Source: OFTM382 sp964448185 (GTDB taxonomy: Bacteria; Planctomycetota; Phycisphaerae; Phycisphaerales; UBA1924). From it: a stretch of DNA of 30,385 bases. Both the position numbers and the translations under genes were made by a program. Under the pieces are notes generated by a model. The model had not been told where the DNA came from and did not search any database. It saw only the letters and a program-made list of their open reading frames with translations. The stretch is taken from positions 1 through 30,385 of the forward strand of contig CAYUVO010000024.1 in the NCBI GenBank assembly GCA_964448185.1, written 5' to 3'. Positions 16,954-24,428 of this stretch are shown one piece after another (position 1 is the first letter of the stretch; the number at the start of each line of letters is the position of its first letter).

Positions 16954-17792
16954 CCGCCCGTGTAGTCGATCAGGCGTGCGATCTCGCTCCGCAGCTCGCT
17001 GCGATGCACCACCCGGTCCACCATCCCGCACTTGAGCAAAAACTCCGAGCGTTGGAACCCATCGGGCAGATCCTGTCGCAGCGTCTGCTGGATCACCCGT
17101 GGCCCCGCAAATCCGATCAGCGCCTTGGGCTCCGCAAGAATCACATCCCCGAGCATCGCAAAGCTCGCCGTCACCCCGCCCGTCGTCGGATCGGTCAGCA
17201 CGCTGATAAAGAGCAGCCCCGCGCGATCGAACCTCGCCAGCGCCGCCGAGGTCTTGGCCATCTGCATGAGCGACAGCCCCGACTCTTGCATCCGCGCTCC
17301 GCCCGAGCCGCTCACGATCACCAAGGGCAGCCCTCGCTCCAACGCCCGCTCGATCGACCGAGTCACCACCTCGCCCACCACCGAACCCATCGAGCCCATC
17401 ATGAAGCTCAGGTCCAAACAGCACAGCATCGCCGGGCGACCTTTGATAAACGCCTCGCCCGCGAGCACCGCATCGGGCCGACCGCTCTTGAGCTGGTCCG
17501 CCAGCACCCGGTCCGGGTACGCCTTGCGATCACGGAAGTTCAGCGGATCAAGCGATTGCAGCCCAGCAAACGATTCCTCGAACGAACCCGGATCCACCAA
17601 CTGGGCAATCCGCTCGCTCGCCCCGATGCGAAAGTGATGCTCACACTCCGGGCACACGTGCTGATTGGTTTCCATGTGACGCCGATAGATCATCTGCCCG
17701 CACGACGGGCACCGCAGCCACGACCCCTCGGGCACCGAGGACCGCCTTTGGGGTCTGAGTGAAGACCAGCTCTTGACCGCCGCTTTGGTCAT
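16950..17792 (-). CDS. accD: Acetyl-CoA carboxylase carboxyltransferase subunit beta
   Basis: 280 residues from ATG 17792. An N-terminal zinc ribbon has Cys28, Cys31, Cys47 and Cys50 (CPSC...CPEC), followed by the crotonase-fold carboxyltransferase domain with SGSGGARMQES and DPTTGGVTASFA, the binding segments for carboxybiotin and acetyl-CoA. With AccA, which is not in this window, it makes malonyl-CoA for fatty acid synthesis. AAGGAG lies 6 nt before ATG 17792, and that start matches the usual AccD N-terminus. The frame continues upstream with alternative starts at 17858, 17879 and TTG 17912, which would add up to 40 residues; these cannot be excluded. The stop overlaps the lnt start by 4 nt. 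Confidence 0.95.
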   Translation of the reverse strand: MTKAAVKSWSSLRPQRRSSVPEGSWLRCPSCGQMIYRRHMETNQHVCPECEHHFRIGASERIAQLVDPGSFEESFAGLQSLDPLNFRDRKAYPDRVLADQLKSGRPDAVLAGEAFIKGRPAMLCCLDLSFMMGSMGSVVGEVVTRSIERALERGLPLVIVSGSGGARMQESGLSLMQMAKTSAALARFDRAGLLFISVLTDPTTGGVTASFAMLGDVILAEPKALIGFAGPRVIQQTLRQDLPDGFQRSEFLLKCGMVDRVVHRSELRSEIARLIDYTGG

Positions 17793-17918
17793 CGGCTTCT
17801 CCTTGGGCTTGCCGTTCTTTGCATCCGCTTCGCTCACTCGTCGTCCTGACTCTGCCATGAGAAGCCCGCCGTCATTCATATCAGATATCGCCTGCTCGGG
17901 TGACTCCCGCAACAGCGT

Positions 17919-18542
17919 TCAGCTCGCGTTCTTGAGCGCCTTGGCAACCGCGTCAAAGCGTGCGCGGGGCACGCTCCTCCATTCGATCACCGCAGGGCGT
18001 TCGATCATCCAGCTCACCCGCTCCCTCGGGAGCGACTCAAGCCAACACCGAACGATCGCGCTCGCACTGGGCCTGAGCACCACCGCAATCGGATCGCTGC
18101 TCTTGTGCTTGAGCACCGCTTTGGCCAGTGTGCGCAAGATCCGAGCCTCAGCGTCCGCAAACGACTCGCCCTCGGGTGGGAGCACGCTCGTCGGATCAAG
18201 GCTCCACTGCTTATATGCCTTGGTGTATTTCTCGGCTGCGGTCGCTTTGCACAACCCTTCCCACAGCCCCAGGCTCGGATTGGCAAGGCCCTCGAGCGAA
18301 CGAACCTTGGTGCCGCTCGCGTTTGCGAACATCTTGGCGGTGGTCTGGCTGCCCTCGTCGGGGCCACAGAGCACGACGCCCAGCGAGTCCGCTTCGAGAT
18401 TCTCAGCTGCCGATCGGACGTCTCGCAACCCCGCTGCACACATCGGGAGATCAGCCGCCCCTACCAGCCGGTCCTGCTGGCACCACTCGGTCGCCCCCGT
18501 GGTCACCAACAACAAACGTATCTCGCGACTCTTCTCAGCCAT
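17919..18542 (-). CDS. Histidine-phosphatase-fold protein lacking catalytic residues
   Basis: 207 residues that align by eye with the phosphoglycerate-mutase-like histidine phosphatase family: LLVTTGATEWCQQDRLVGAADLPMCAAGL mirrors the family pattern LVRHGETEWN...GR.D.PL...G. The catalytic Arg-His of the RHG motif is Thr14-Thr15. The second catalytic histidine, expected in VVxHG, falls at Arg157 in VVLRPSAS. The PEGESFADAEAR motif (about 123-133) is retained. The protein is therefore probably a pseudoenzyme with a binding or regulatory role. ATG 18542 has GGAG 8 nt upstream. It precedes accD in the same direction and may be the first gene of that operon, with a promoter candidate at 18646-18673. 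Confidence 0.75.
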   Translation of the reverse strand: MAEKSREIRLLLVTTGATEWCQQDRLVGAADLPMCAAGLRDVRSAAENLEADSLGVVLCGPDEGSQTTAKMFANASGTKVRSLEGLANPSLGLWEGLCKATAAEKYTKAYKQWSLDPTSVLPPEGESFADAEARILRTLAKAVLKHKSSDPIAVVLRPSASAIVRCWLESLPRERVSWMIERPAVIEWRSVPRARFDAVAKALKNAS

Positions 18543-18610
18543 CTACGGTTCTCCGCGTAGCGCCGGATCCTCCGCCGCCCGTGACATACCCGTCATCCAA
18601 GCCAGTTCTC

Positions 18611-18648
18611 AAACGCCGGGATTCAAACGCCGGGATTCAAGCCGGGAG
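18611..18648. repeat. Short tandem repeat, 14-nt unit
   Basis: AAACGCCGGGATTC occurs twice in tandem (18611-18624 and 18625-18638), followed by a partial AAGCCGGGAG. It lies between the rpe gene and the histidine-phosphatase-like gene, just downstream of that gene's candidate -10 box, so it would be in the first transcribed bases. Confidence 0.6.
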
Positions 18649-18673
18649 TCTAGCACCATCTTCATTCGGACAA
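18646..18673 (-). promoter_or_regulatory. Candidate promoter of the phosphatase-like/accD/lnt operon
   Basis: On the minus strand, TTGTCC (18668-18673) and TAGACT (18647-18652) are 15 nt apart, the latter inside the extended GGTGCTAGACTC motif. The gene start is about 105 nt downstream. The short spacing is compensated in principle by the TGn extension. Confidence 0.45.
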
Positions 18674-18717
18674 CACCCCCGCCTTTCTCTATATATTCGT
18701 TTTTTGTTCGGCTTGGC

Positions 18718-19401
18718 CTATGCCCGCATGGCATCCATAACCTCTTGTCTGTCATGAGATTCGACGCCAAATATCGCAGATGCCGAGACCAGAACATCGC
18801 ACCCTGCTTCGCGCACCAATGCCGAGTTGGAGGGTCCGATACCCCCATCCATCTCGACCCGGACGCTCTCGCCCACCACCCCGCGCACCGCTCGGCACCG
18901 CTCGACCGATTCGGGAATGAACGCCTGGCCGCTAAAGCCCGGCTGCACGCTCATCACCAGAATCAGGTCGAACAGCTCGAACGTCGCAGCATCCTGCTCG
19001 ATCGGGCGATCCGGGTTCAACGCAAGCCCCGCGGTGCAGCCCAGTTTATGGATCGTGTCCACCATCGCAGCCCGCTCGCCCTCGGGGACCACCTCTGCAT
19101 GCACCGTCAGATGATCGCTCCCTGACTTCGCAAACGCTTCGAGCATCGAGCCCGGGTCCTCGACCATCAGGTGTACATCGAGCCACGCCTCGGGCAACGC
19201 TGCCCGCAGCGAACGGATCACCGCAGGTCCCATCGTCAAGTTGGGCGCAAAGTGCCCGTCCATCACATCCACATGCAGCCCATCCCCCCCCATCGCAAGC
19301 ACCTCGCGGCAGTCCTCACCCAAGCGGGCAAAGTCCGCTGAGAGGATCGAGGGCAGAATCATCGGAAGCCTCGGCGGATGTGCGAGATCAAGTCGTGCCA
19401 T
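18718..19401 (-). CDS. rpe: Ribulose-phosphate 3-epimerase
   Basis: 227 residues with the whole RPE signature set: MILPSILSADFARLG, DGLHVDVMDGHFAPNLT (metal and catalytic residues), LDVHLMVEDP, VMSVQPGFSGQAF and VEMDGGI (second catalytic Asp), ending in SASAIFG for phosphate binding. It interconverts ribulose-5-phosphate and xylulose-5-phosphate in the pentose phosphate pathway. Two starts are possible: ATG 19401 gives a 13-residue extension; ATG 19362 matches the usual family N-terminus and has a GAGG nearby. 19401 is kept because a TATCAT hexamer lies exactly 6 nt upstream, as for leaderless genes elsewhere in the window. It is divergent from the UAP1-type gene with only 46 nt between. Confidence 0.95.
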   Translation of the reverse strand: MARLDLAHPPRLPMILPSILSADFARLGEDCREVLAMGGDGLHVDVMDGHFAPNLTMGPAVIRSLRAALPEAWLDVHLMVEDPGSMLEAFAKSGSDHLTVHAEVVPEGERAAMVDTIHKLGCTAGLALNPDRPIEQDAATFELFDLILVMSVQPGFSGQAFIPESVERCRAVRGVVGESVRVEMDGGIGPSNSALVREAGCDVLVSASAIFGVESHDRQEVMDAMRA

Positions 19402-19407
19402 GTGAGC

Positions 19408-19413
19408 ATGATA
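19408..19413 (-). promoter_or_regulatory. Candidate leaderless -10 box (rpe)
   Basis: TATCAT on the minus strand is followed by 6 nt (GCTCAC) and the ATG at 19401. Confidence 0.4.
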
Positions 19414-19435
19414 AGCGAACCTGCCGCCCCGCCTC

Positions 19436-19441
19436 TACCAT
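19436..19441 (+). promoter_or_regulatory. Candidate leaderless -10 box (UAP1-type gene)
   Basis: TACCAT is followed by 6 nt (CGCTCC) and the ATG at 19448. The same TACCAT-N6-ATG arrangement precedes miaB at 24417-24429. No ribosome binding site is present. Confidence 0.45.
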
Positions 19442-19447
19442 CGCTCC

Positions 19448-20893
19448 ATGCCAACGCTCACACCCTCCGTCACCCAGCTCAAATCCCGCCTCGAAGCGGT
19501 CAACCAGTCCCATCTGCTGGCCTTCGCAGACAAGCTCTCGCCCGATCAGCTCGAATCGCTCCTTGCACAGATCGACGCCGCCGAGCCCGAGACGTTCCCC
19601 TCCCTTGTCGAGACGTATGTCACCACCAAGCCCCAAGCCTCGCTGCCCGAGGGCGTCGTGCCCGCGCCGTACTACGCGCTCAAAGGGGACGGCGGAGACA
19701 GGGGGGGGTGGGACCGAGCCCGGTTCAAAGACGCGGGCGAGCAACTGCTCCGCGCCGGCAAGGTCGCGTGCTTTACCGTCGCGGGTGGTCAGGGCTCGCG
19801 TCTGGGATATGACGGTCCCAAAGGCTGCTACCCGGCAGCACCCATCTCGCAAAAACCCTTGTTCCAGCTTTTCGCCGAGTCCATACGCAAAGCCTCGACC
19901 CTCTATGGCTGCCCCATCCCGTGGGCGATCATGACGAGCGATCTCAACCACCAGGCCACCATCGACTTCTTCAACCAACGCAAGTTCTTCGGGCTCGACC
20001 CCGACGACGTGCTCTTCTTCCCCCAAGGCTCCATGCCCGCGTTCGATCGTGCCACAGGCCAAGCCCTGCTCGCGAGCCAATCGACCATGGCCCTCACCCC
20101 CGACGGGCACGGCGGGTCCATCCGTGCCCTCCACCGATCGGGCACCCTCGACACCCTCAACGCTCGGGGCATCGAACACCTGTCCTACTTCCAGGTGGAT
20201 AACGCCACCGTCAAACCCGTGGATCCGGTGTTCCTCGGGCTGCATGTCACAGCCCCCGACAGCTCCGCCGAGATGTCGTCCAAGATGGTCGCCAAGGCTT
20301 ACGCAGAGGAAAAAGTCGGGTTGTTCTGCCAGATCAATGGCCGAACCGCGGTCGTCGAATATTCAGACATGCCCATGGACCGTCAGCTCGAAACCACACC
20401 CGACGGCTCGCTTACGTTCATCGGCGGGTCCATCGCCATCCACGCCATGAGTCTCGAGTTCTTGAACCGCGTGGCGACCAACCCGGACTATGCCCTGCCC
20501 TTCCACCGCGCTGATAAAAAAGTCCCCTTCTGCGACCCCGCCACCGGCGAGATGGTCTCGCCAGACGAACCCAACGCGGTCAAGCTCGAGATGTTCGTGT
20601 TTGATGCTCTGCCGCTCGCTGAGCGTTCGATCGTGATGGAAACCGATCGCGTCGAAGAGTTCGCACCCATCAAGAACGCCCAGGGCAACGACAGCCCACA
20701 GACCAGCCAAGCATTACAAATCGAACGCTCGGCACGCTGGCTCGAAGCCCACGGCGTCAAGATCCCGCGTACCTCTGATGGCGTGCCCGATTGCACCATC
20801 GAGATCAGCCCGTTGACCGCGACCGACCCGGCGCACCTGGAGGGCATGGAGTTGCCCGAGGCCGTCGAGCCCGGCTCCGAGATCGCGCTGTAA
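19448..20893 (+). CDS. UTP-dependent UDP-sugar pyrophosphorylase (UAP1 type)
   Basis: 481 residues resembling eukaryotic UDP-N-acetylglucosamine pyrophosphorylase. A helical N-terminal region (1-70) precedes the nucleotidyltransferase domain with the uridine/pyrophosphate loop VAGGQGSRLGYDGPKG (111-126), then MTSDLNHQAT, FPQGSMPAFD and an HGGSIRAL segment, YFQVDNATVKPVDP (metal-binding Asp), and near the C-terminus IKNAQGNDSPQTSQ, corresponding to the family NxxGxDSPxTAR motif. It should join UTP with a sugar-1-phosphate, probably GlcNAc-1-P, for envelope polysaccharide precursors. Bacteria normally use the unrelated bifunctional GlmU, so the substrate could differ. It has no Shine-Dalgarno; see the -10 box at 19436. 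Confidence 0.88.
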   Translation: MPTLTPSVTQLKSRLEAVNQSHLLAFADKLSPDQLESLLAQIDAAEPETFPSLVETYVTTKPQASLPEGVVPAPYYALKGDGGDRGGWDRARFKDAGEQLLRAGKVACFTVAGGQGSRLGYDGPKGCYPAAPISQKPLFQLFAESIRKASTLYGCPIPWAIMTSDLNHQATIDFFNQRKFFGLDPDDVLFFPQGSMPAFDRATGQALLASQSTMALTPDGHGGSIRALHRSGTLDTLNARGIEHLSYFQVDNATVKPVDPVFLGLHVTAPDSSAEMSSKMVAKAYAEEKVGLFCQINGRTAVVEYSDMPMDRQLETTPDGSLTFIGGSIAIHAMSLEFLNRVATNPDYALPFHRADKKVPFCDPATGEMVSPDEPNAVKLEMFVFDALPLAERSIVMETDRVEEFAPIKNAQGNDSPQTSQALQIERSARWLEAHGVKIPRTSDGVPDCTIEISPLTATDPAHLEGMELPEAVEPGSEIAL

Positions 20894-20938
20894 CCGACCG
20901 ACTATTTCCTGTTCCCCATTTCCTCTTGTATATTGCCC

Positions 20939-21769
20939 ATGCCTTCTTCTATGGACCCATCCCTGCTCAAACTTCCCGCATCGCTCGCTGCCAAGACCCG
21001 GCACGTAACCCTTGCGGGCGTGCCCGCGATGATCGTCCACCCGGACTGGACAACCTCTTCACCCATGCTCCTCTGGATGCACGGCAGGACCGCGTTCAAA
21101 GAACTCGACAACGGCCGATACCTCCGCCTGCTCCGCAAAGGCATCGCCTCGGTCGCACTCGATCTCCCCGGGCACGGCGAACGCTCCGAAGCTGACGCTG
21201 ATTCACCCACTCAATCCGTGCGAGTCGTCACGCAGATGATCGGCGAGATTGATGCGGTGCTCGATGACCTGACCACGCGATACGAAGGGCTGTTCGACGC
21301 GGACCGCATGGCCATCGGCGGCATGTCCGCGGGCGGCATGGCGACGCTCCGCAGGTTGTGCGACCCGCACCCGTTCTGCTGTGCGCACGTCGAGGGCACC
21401 ACGGGCTTGCTCTGCGAGCTGTACCACCCGCCCGAAGGAACTCAGCGCGATGTGCCGAGAATGGTGCCGAGACATGATCCCAAAGCGGTCGCCGCCATCG
21501 ACGCCTCAGCACATCTCGACACCTTCCGCCCGATCCCGATGCAGGTGCTCCACACACGGGGCGATCGCATCGTGCCCATCGAGTTGCAAGAGAAGTTCGT
21601 CGAGAAGCTGGGGGATCACTACCAAGCCAGCGGCTCCGACCGCTCACTGATCCGCATGGTGACGTATGAGAACACCGGCGCTCCCGAGGAGCACGGCGGG
21701 TTCGGTCGTTTCGGCAACGATGCCAAGAACACGATGACCGATTTCCTTGTCGAGCAATTCAAGCTGTGA
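20939..21769 (+). CDS. Alpha/beta hydrolase (dienelactone-hydrolase/esterase-like)
   Basis: 276 residues. The alpha/beta hydrolase order is clear: oxyanion region LLWMHGRTAF, then ALDLPGHGER, nucleophile elbow GGMSAGG with Ser130, acid Asp209 in LHTRGDRIVP and His252 in EEHGGFG. No signal peptide is present, so it is probably cytoplasmic; the substrate is unknown. The frame begins at a TTG (20933), but ATG 20939 is preferred; ATG 20951 is also possible. TATATT lies 4 nt before the ATG and may be a -10 box. The stop overlaps the GTG start of the next gene (GTGA), so the hydrolase and the transporter are translationally coupled and may act on related compounds. Confidence 0.88.
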   Translation: MPSSMDPSLLKLPASLAAKTRHVTLAGVPAMIVHPDWTTSSPMLLWMHGRTAFKELDNGRYLRLLRKGIASVALDLPGHGERSEADADSPTQSVRVVTQMIGEIDAVLDDLTTRYEGLFDADRMAIGGMSAGGMATLRRLCDPHPFCCAHVEGTTGLLCELYHPPEGTQRDVPRMVPRHDPKAVAAIDASAHLDTFRPIPMQVLHTRGDRIVPIELQEKFVEKLGDHYQASGSDRSLIRMVTYENTGAPEEHGGFGRFGNDAKNTMTDFLVEQFKL

Positions 21770-23100
21770 ATCTCAAGCGATTGAATCCGTTTGCAGGCTT
21801 GCCCAATGCCCGCGAGGTGTGGGCGTGGGGCATGTACGATCTGGCGAACCAGTCGTTTACGCTGCTCATCAACACGCTGTTGTTCGCGTTGTATTTTAAG
21901 AACGTGGTGGTGGGCGATCCGGCTAAGGGCGATGCGCTCTGGTCGGGCATCTATGCCGCGTCGATGCTGCTCGTGGTGGTGTGCTCGCCGATCGTGGGTG
22001 CGATCGCGGATTCTCGGGGCTGGCGTCGGCGGTTCCTCTTTGGAACAGGGCTGGTCTGCAGCGTGCTTACCGCGATGCTCGGGCTCGCGGGTGCGAATCA
22101 GTTCTGGCTGGCAGCTCTCCTCTATATCCCGGCAAACCTGAGCTATCAGCTCGGCGAAAACTTCCTTGCGTCGTTCCTGCCGGGAGTTTCGACGCCTCGG
22201 ACGATCGGCCGCATCTCGGCAACGGGCTGGGCGATGGGCTACGTCGGAGCGCTGGTGCTCCTGATCATCTCGCTCGTGCTCATGAAGACCATGGGCTGGA
22301 CCTCGCCCGAATACTGGCGTCCGCTGTTTGTGTTCGCGGGCGTGTGGTTCGCGCTCAACATGATCCCGTCGATGCTGTTCCTGACCGAGCCGACCGTCGA
22401 ACGTGCGCACCGCGATGTCGAGCACCGACCCAGCCTCATCGTCGATGCCATCGGCAGGCTCAAGAACACCGTGGTTTCGGCGGTTCAATACCGCCAGCTC
22501 GGGCGTTTCTTCCTTGCGTTCTTTGTCTTCGGCATGGGCGTACAGGTCATCATCGCGTTTGCGTCGATCATTGCTTCGGACTTTGGAATCAAAGACGAGG
22601 GGCTCGTGTTGTTCGTGGGGCAGATCACGATCACCGCCGGGGCTGCTGCGATCGCGACGGGCAAGTTTCAGGACCGCATCGGTGCGCGCGCCACGGTCAT
22701 GGTGTTCCTGGGGATCTGGATCATCAGCACCGGGGGATTGCTTGCGATCAGCCTGCTGCCGACCAAGCCTCAGTGGGCGTTCTGGGTCGTGGGCAACGGG
22801 CTGGGCCTCGGGATCGGCGGCATCGGAACCGCAGCCCGCTCGCTGGTGGGTCGCTTTACCCCGGCCCACAAAACCGCCGAGTTCTTCGGGCTCTGGGGCA
22901 TGGTCTACAAGTTCGCCGGGGTCGTAGGCGTGGCCAGCTTCGGGCAGGTCAAGGCGTGGATCGGGATGTCCACGTCGCTCGCTCTGCTCGCTGGGTTCTT
23001 TGTGGTCGGGCTCGTGCTGCTCTTGCGGGTCAACGAAACCGCGGGCGTGCGAGCAGCCCGCAGGACCGAACGCGACGCAGCCCGCGAGCGAGCCTCCTAA
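21766..23100 (+). CDS. MFS transporter of the UMF1/Atg22-like family
   Basis: 444 residues with about twelve membrane segments. The N-terminal WAWGMYDLANQSFTLLINT motif matches the W.(L/M)YDxANxxF signature at the first helix of UMF1-type major facilitators. The RRRFLF loop after helix 2, the long central loop (about 205-240, TEPTVERAHRDVEHR) and KFQDRIGAR between helices 8 and 9 are usual MFS features. Substrate is unknown; members are linked to amino acid or small-molecule efflux. The GTG start at 21766 overlaps the hydrolase stop by 4 nt. The C-terminus is basic and hydrophilic (RAARRTERDAARERAS). Confidence 0.88.
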   Translation: MNLKRLNPFAGLPNAREVWAWGMYDLANQSFTLLINTLLFALYFKNVVVGDPAKGDALWSGIYAASMLLVVVCSPIVGAIADSRGWRRRFLFGTGLVCSVLTAMLGLAGANQFWLAALLYIPANLSYQLGENFLASFLPGVSTPRTIGRISATGWAMGYVGALVLLIISLVLMKTMGWTSPEYWRPLFVFAGVWFALNMIPSMLFLTEPTVERAHRDVEHRPSLIVDAIGRLKNTVVSAVQYRQLGRFFLAFFVFGMGVQVIIAFASIIASDFGIKDEGLVLFVGQITITAGAAAIATGKFQDRIGARATVMVFLGIWIISTGGLLAISLLPTKPQWAFWVVGNGLGLGIGGIGTAARSLVGRFTPAHKTAEFFGLWGMVYKFAGVVGVASFGQVKAWIGMSTSLALLAGFFVVGLVLLLRVNETAGVRAARRTERDAARERAS

Positions 23101-23109
23101 GGTGCTGGC

Positions 23110-24396
23110 ATGTCTACTCCTTCAACCAGCACTCAGACGCCCGACGAATCCACACCCGACGCCCAGAGCACGCAGGCCACCTGCGCGGTCCCCGATGACG
23201 CTGGTCGCTTTGGTGAGTTCGGCGGGCGGTACGTCCCCGAAACGCTCACCGCAGCCCTCGATCAACTCGCCGAGGTCTATGCCAAGGCCTCGCGCGATGA
23301 ACGGTTCTGGGATGATCTGCGTGATCTCGAACGTTTCTTTACCGGCAGGCCCACGCCGCTCTACAAAGCCGAGCGTCTGAGCAGGCACGCTGCCAAGCTC
23401 ACCAACGACAAAGCACAGGGCGCGACCATCTGGCTCAAACGCGAAGACCTCGCCCACACCGGTGCGCACAAGATCAACAACACGCTGGGCCAAGCCCTGC
23501 TCGCCAAACGCATGGGCAAGAAACGCATCATCGCCGAGACCGGCGCCGGTCAGCACGGCGTGGCCACCGCGACCGCCTGCGCCAAACTCGGGCTCGAATG
23601 CCACGTCTATATGGGCTCCGAAGACGTCCGACGCCAGCATCTCAACGTCGTGCGCATGAGGCTGCTCGGCGCTGAGGTAATCCCGGTCGAGTCGGGCAGC
23701 CGAACGCTCAAGGACGCGACCAACGAGGCCATGCGCGACTGGATGGGCTCGGTCGAAACCACCCACTACATCCTCGGCTCGGTCGTCGGGCCTCATCCGT
23801 TCCCGATGATCGTTCGTGACTTTCAGTCCATCATCGGCCGCGAAACCAAGGCGCAGGCCCTTCGCCACATGGAACAGATGCCCGACGCAATCGTCGCGTG
23901 CGTCGGCGGCGGATCCAACGCAGCAGGCATCTTCTTCGCGTTCATCGAAGACTCCAACGTCCGCTTGATCGGTGTCGAAGCGGGCGGGCGATCCGACCAG
24001 CCGGGCGACCACGCCGCGCCGCTCACGCTCGGTTCACCGGGCGTTCTCCACGGCTCGATGAGCTACGTCCTCCAGAGCCCCGACGGACAAACCCAAGACG
24101 TCCACTCGTGCTCCGCTGGGCTCGACTACCCGGGCGTCGGCCCCGAGCATGCGTACTGGAAAGACACCGACCGCGTGCAATACACGATCTGCAGCGACAC
24201 CGACGCGCTGGCAGCGTTCACGCTGCTCGCCCGCACCGAGGGCATCATCCCGGCTCTCGAAACCGCTCATGCGATCCACGAGGGGGTTCGGCTCGCGTCA
24301 GAGATGGCCGCCGATCAGCACGTGGTCGTCAACTGCTCGGGCCGGGGTGATAAGGATGTAGACGAAGCGGCGAGGCTGCTGGGGATGGAGAACTAA
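23110..24396 (+). CDS. trpB: Tryptophan synthase beta chain
   Basis: 428 residues. GRFGEFGGRYVPETL, the PLP lysine Lys121 in LKREDLAHTGAHKINN, AETGAGQHGVATA with the catalytic Glu, CVGGGSNAAG (phosphate cup) and SCSAGLDYPGVGPEH are all present. It condenses indole with serine to give tryptophan. An N-terminal Ser/Thr/Pro-rich extension of about 28 residues (TSTQTPDESTPDAQ) is longer than usual. No trpA or other trp gene is adjacent. The ATG is 9 nt after the upstream transporter stop. AAGG 7 nt before it may act as ribosome binding site, while TAAGGT-N6-ATG also fits the leaderless pattern. Confidence 0.97.
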   Translation: MSTPSTSTQTPDESTPDAQSTQATCAVPDDAGRFGEFGGRYVPETLTAALDQLAEVYAKASRDERFWDDLRDLERFFTGRPTPLYKAERLSRHAAKLTNDKAQGATIWLKREDLAHTGAHKINNTLGQALLAKRMGKKRIIAETGAGQHGVATATACAKLGLECHVYMGSEDVRRQHLNVVRMRLLGAEVIPVESGSRTLKDATNEAMRDWMGSVETTHYILGSVVGPHPFPMIVRDFQSIIGRETKAQALRHMEQMPDAIVACVGGGSNAAGIFFAFIEDSNVRLIGVEAGGRSDQPGDHAAPLTLGSPGVLHGSMSYVLQSPDGQTQDVHSCSAGLDYPGVGPEHAYWKDTDRVQYTICSDTDALAAFTLLARTEGIIPALETAHAIHEGVRLASEMAADQHVVVNCSGRGDKDVDEAARLLGMEN

Positions 24397-24416
24397 GGGC
24401 TCAAGTTCCCCGGGTC

Positions 24417-24422
24417 TACCAT
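24417..24422 (+). promoter_or_regulatory. Candidate leaderless -10 box (miaB)
   Basis: TACCAT, then 6 nt (CCGCTC), then ATG 24429; the same arrangement precedes the UAP1-type gene. No ribosome binding site is present. Confidence 0.45.
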
Positions 24423-24428
24423 CCGCTC

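Noticed and set aside
16954..17424. N-terminal extension of the lnt frame to 775 aa
   Set aside because: It lies inside accD in another frame, has no membrane-protein character, and the ATGA-coupled start at 16953 gives the proper family N-terminus.
23098..23112. Leaderless -10 box for trpB (TAAGGT-N6-ATG)
   Set aside because: It includes the upstream stop codon, and AAGG can serve as a ribosome binding site, so it is ambiguous and left out of the motif set.
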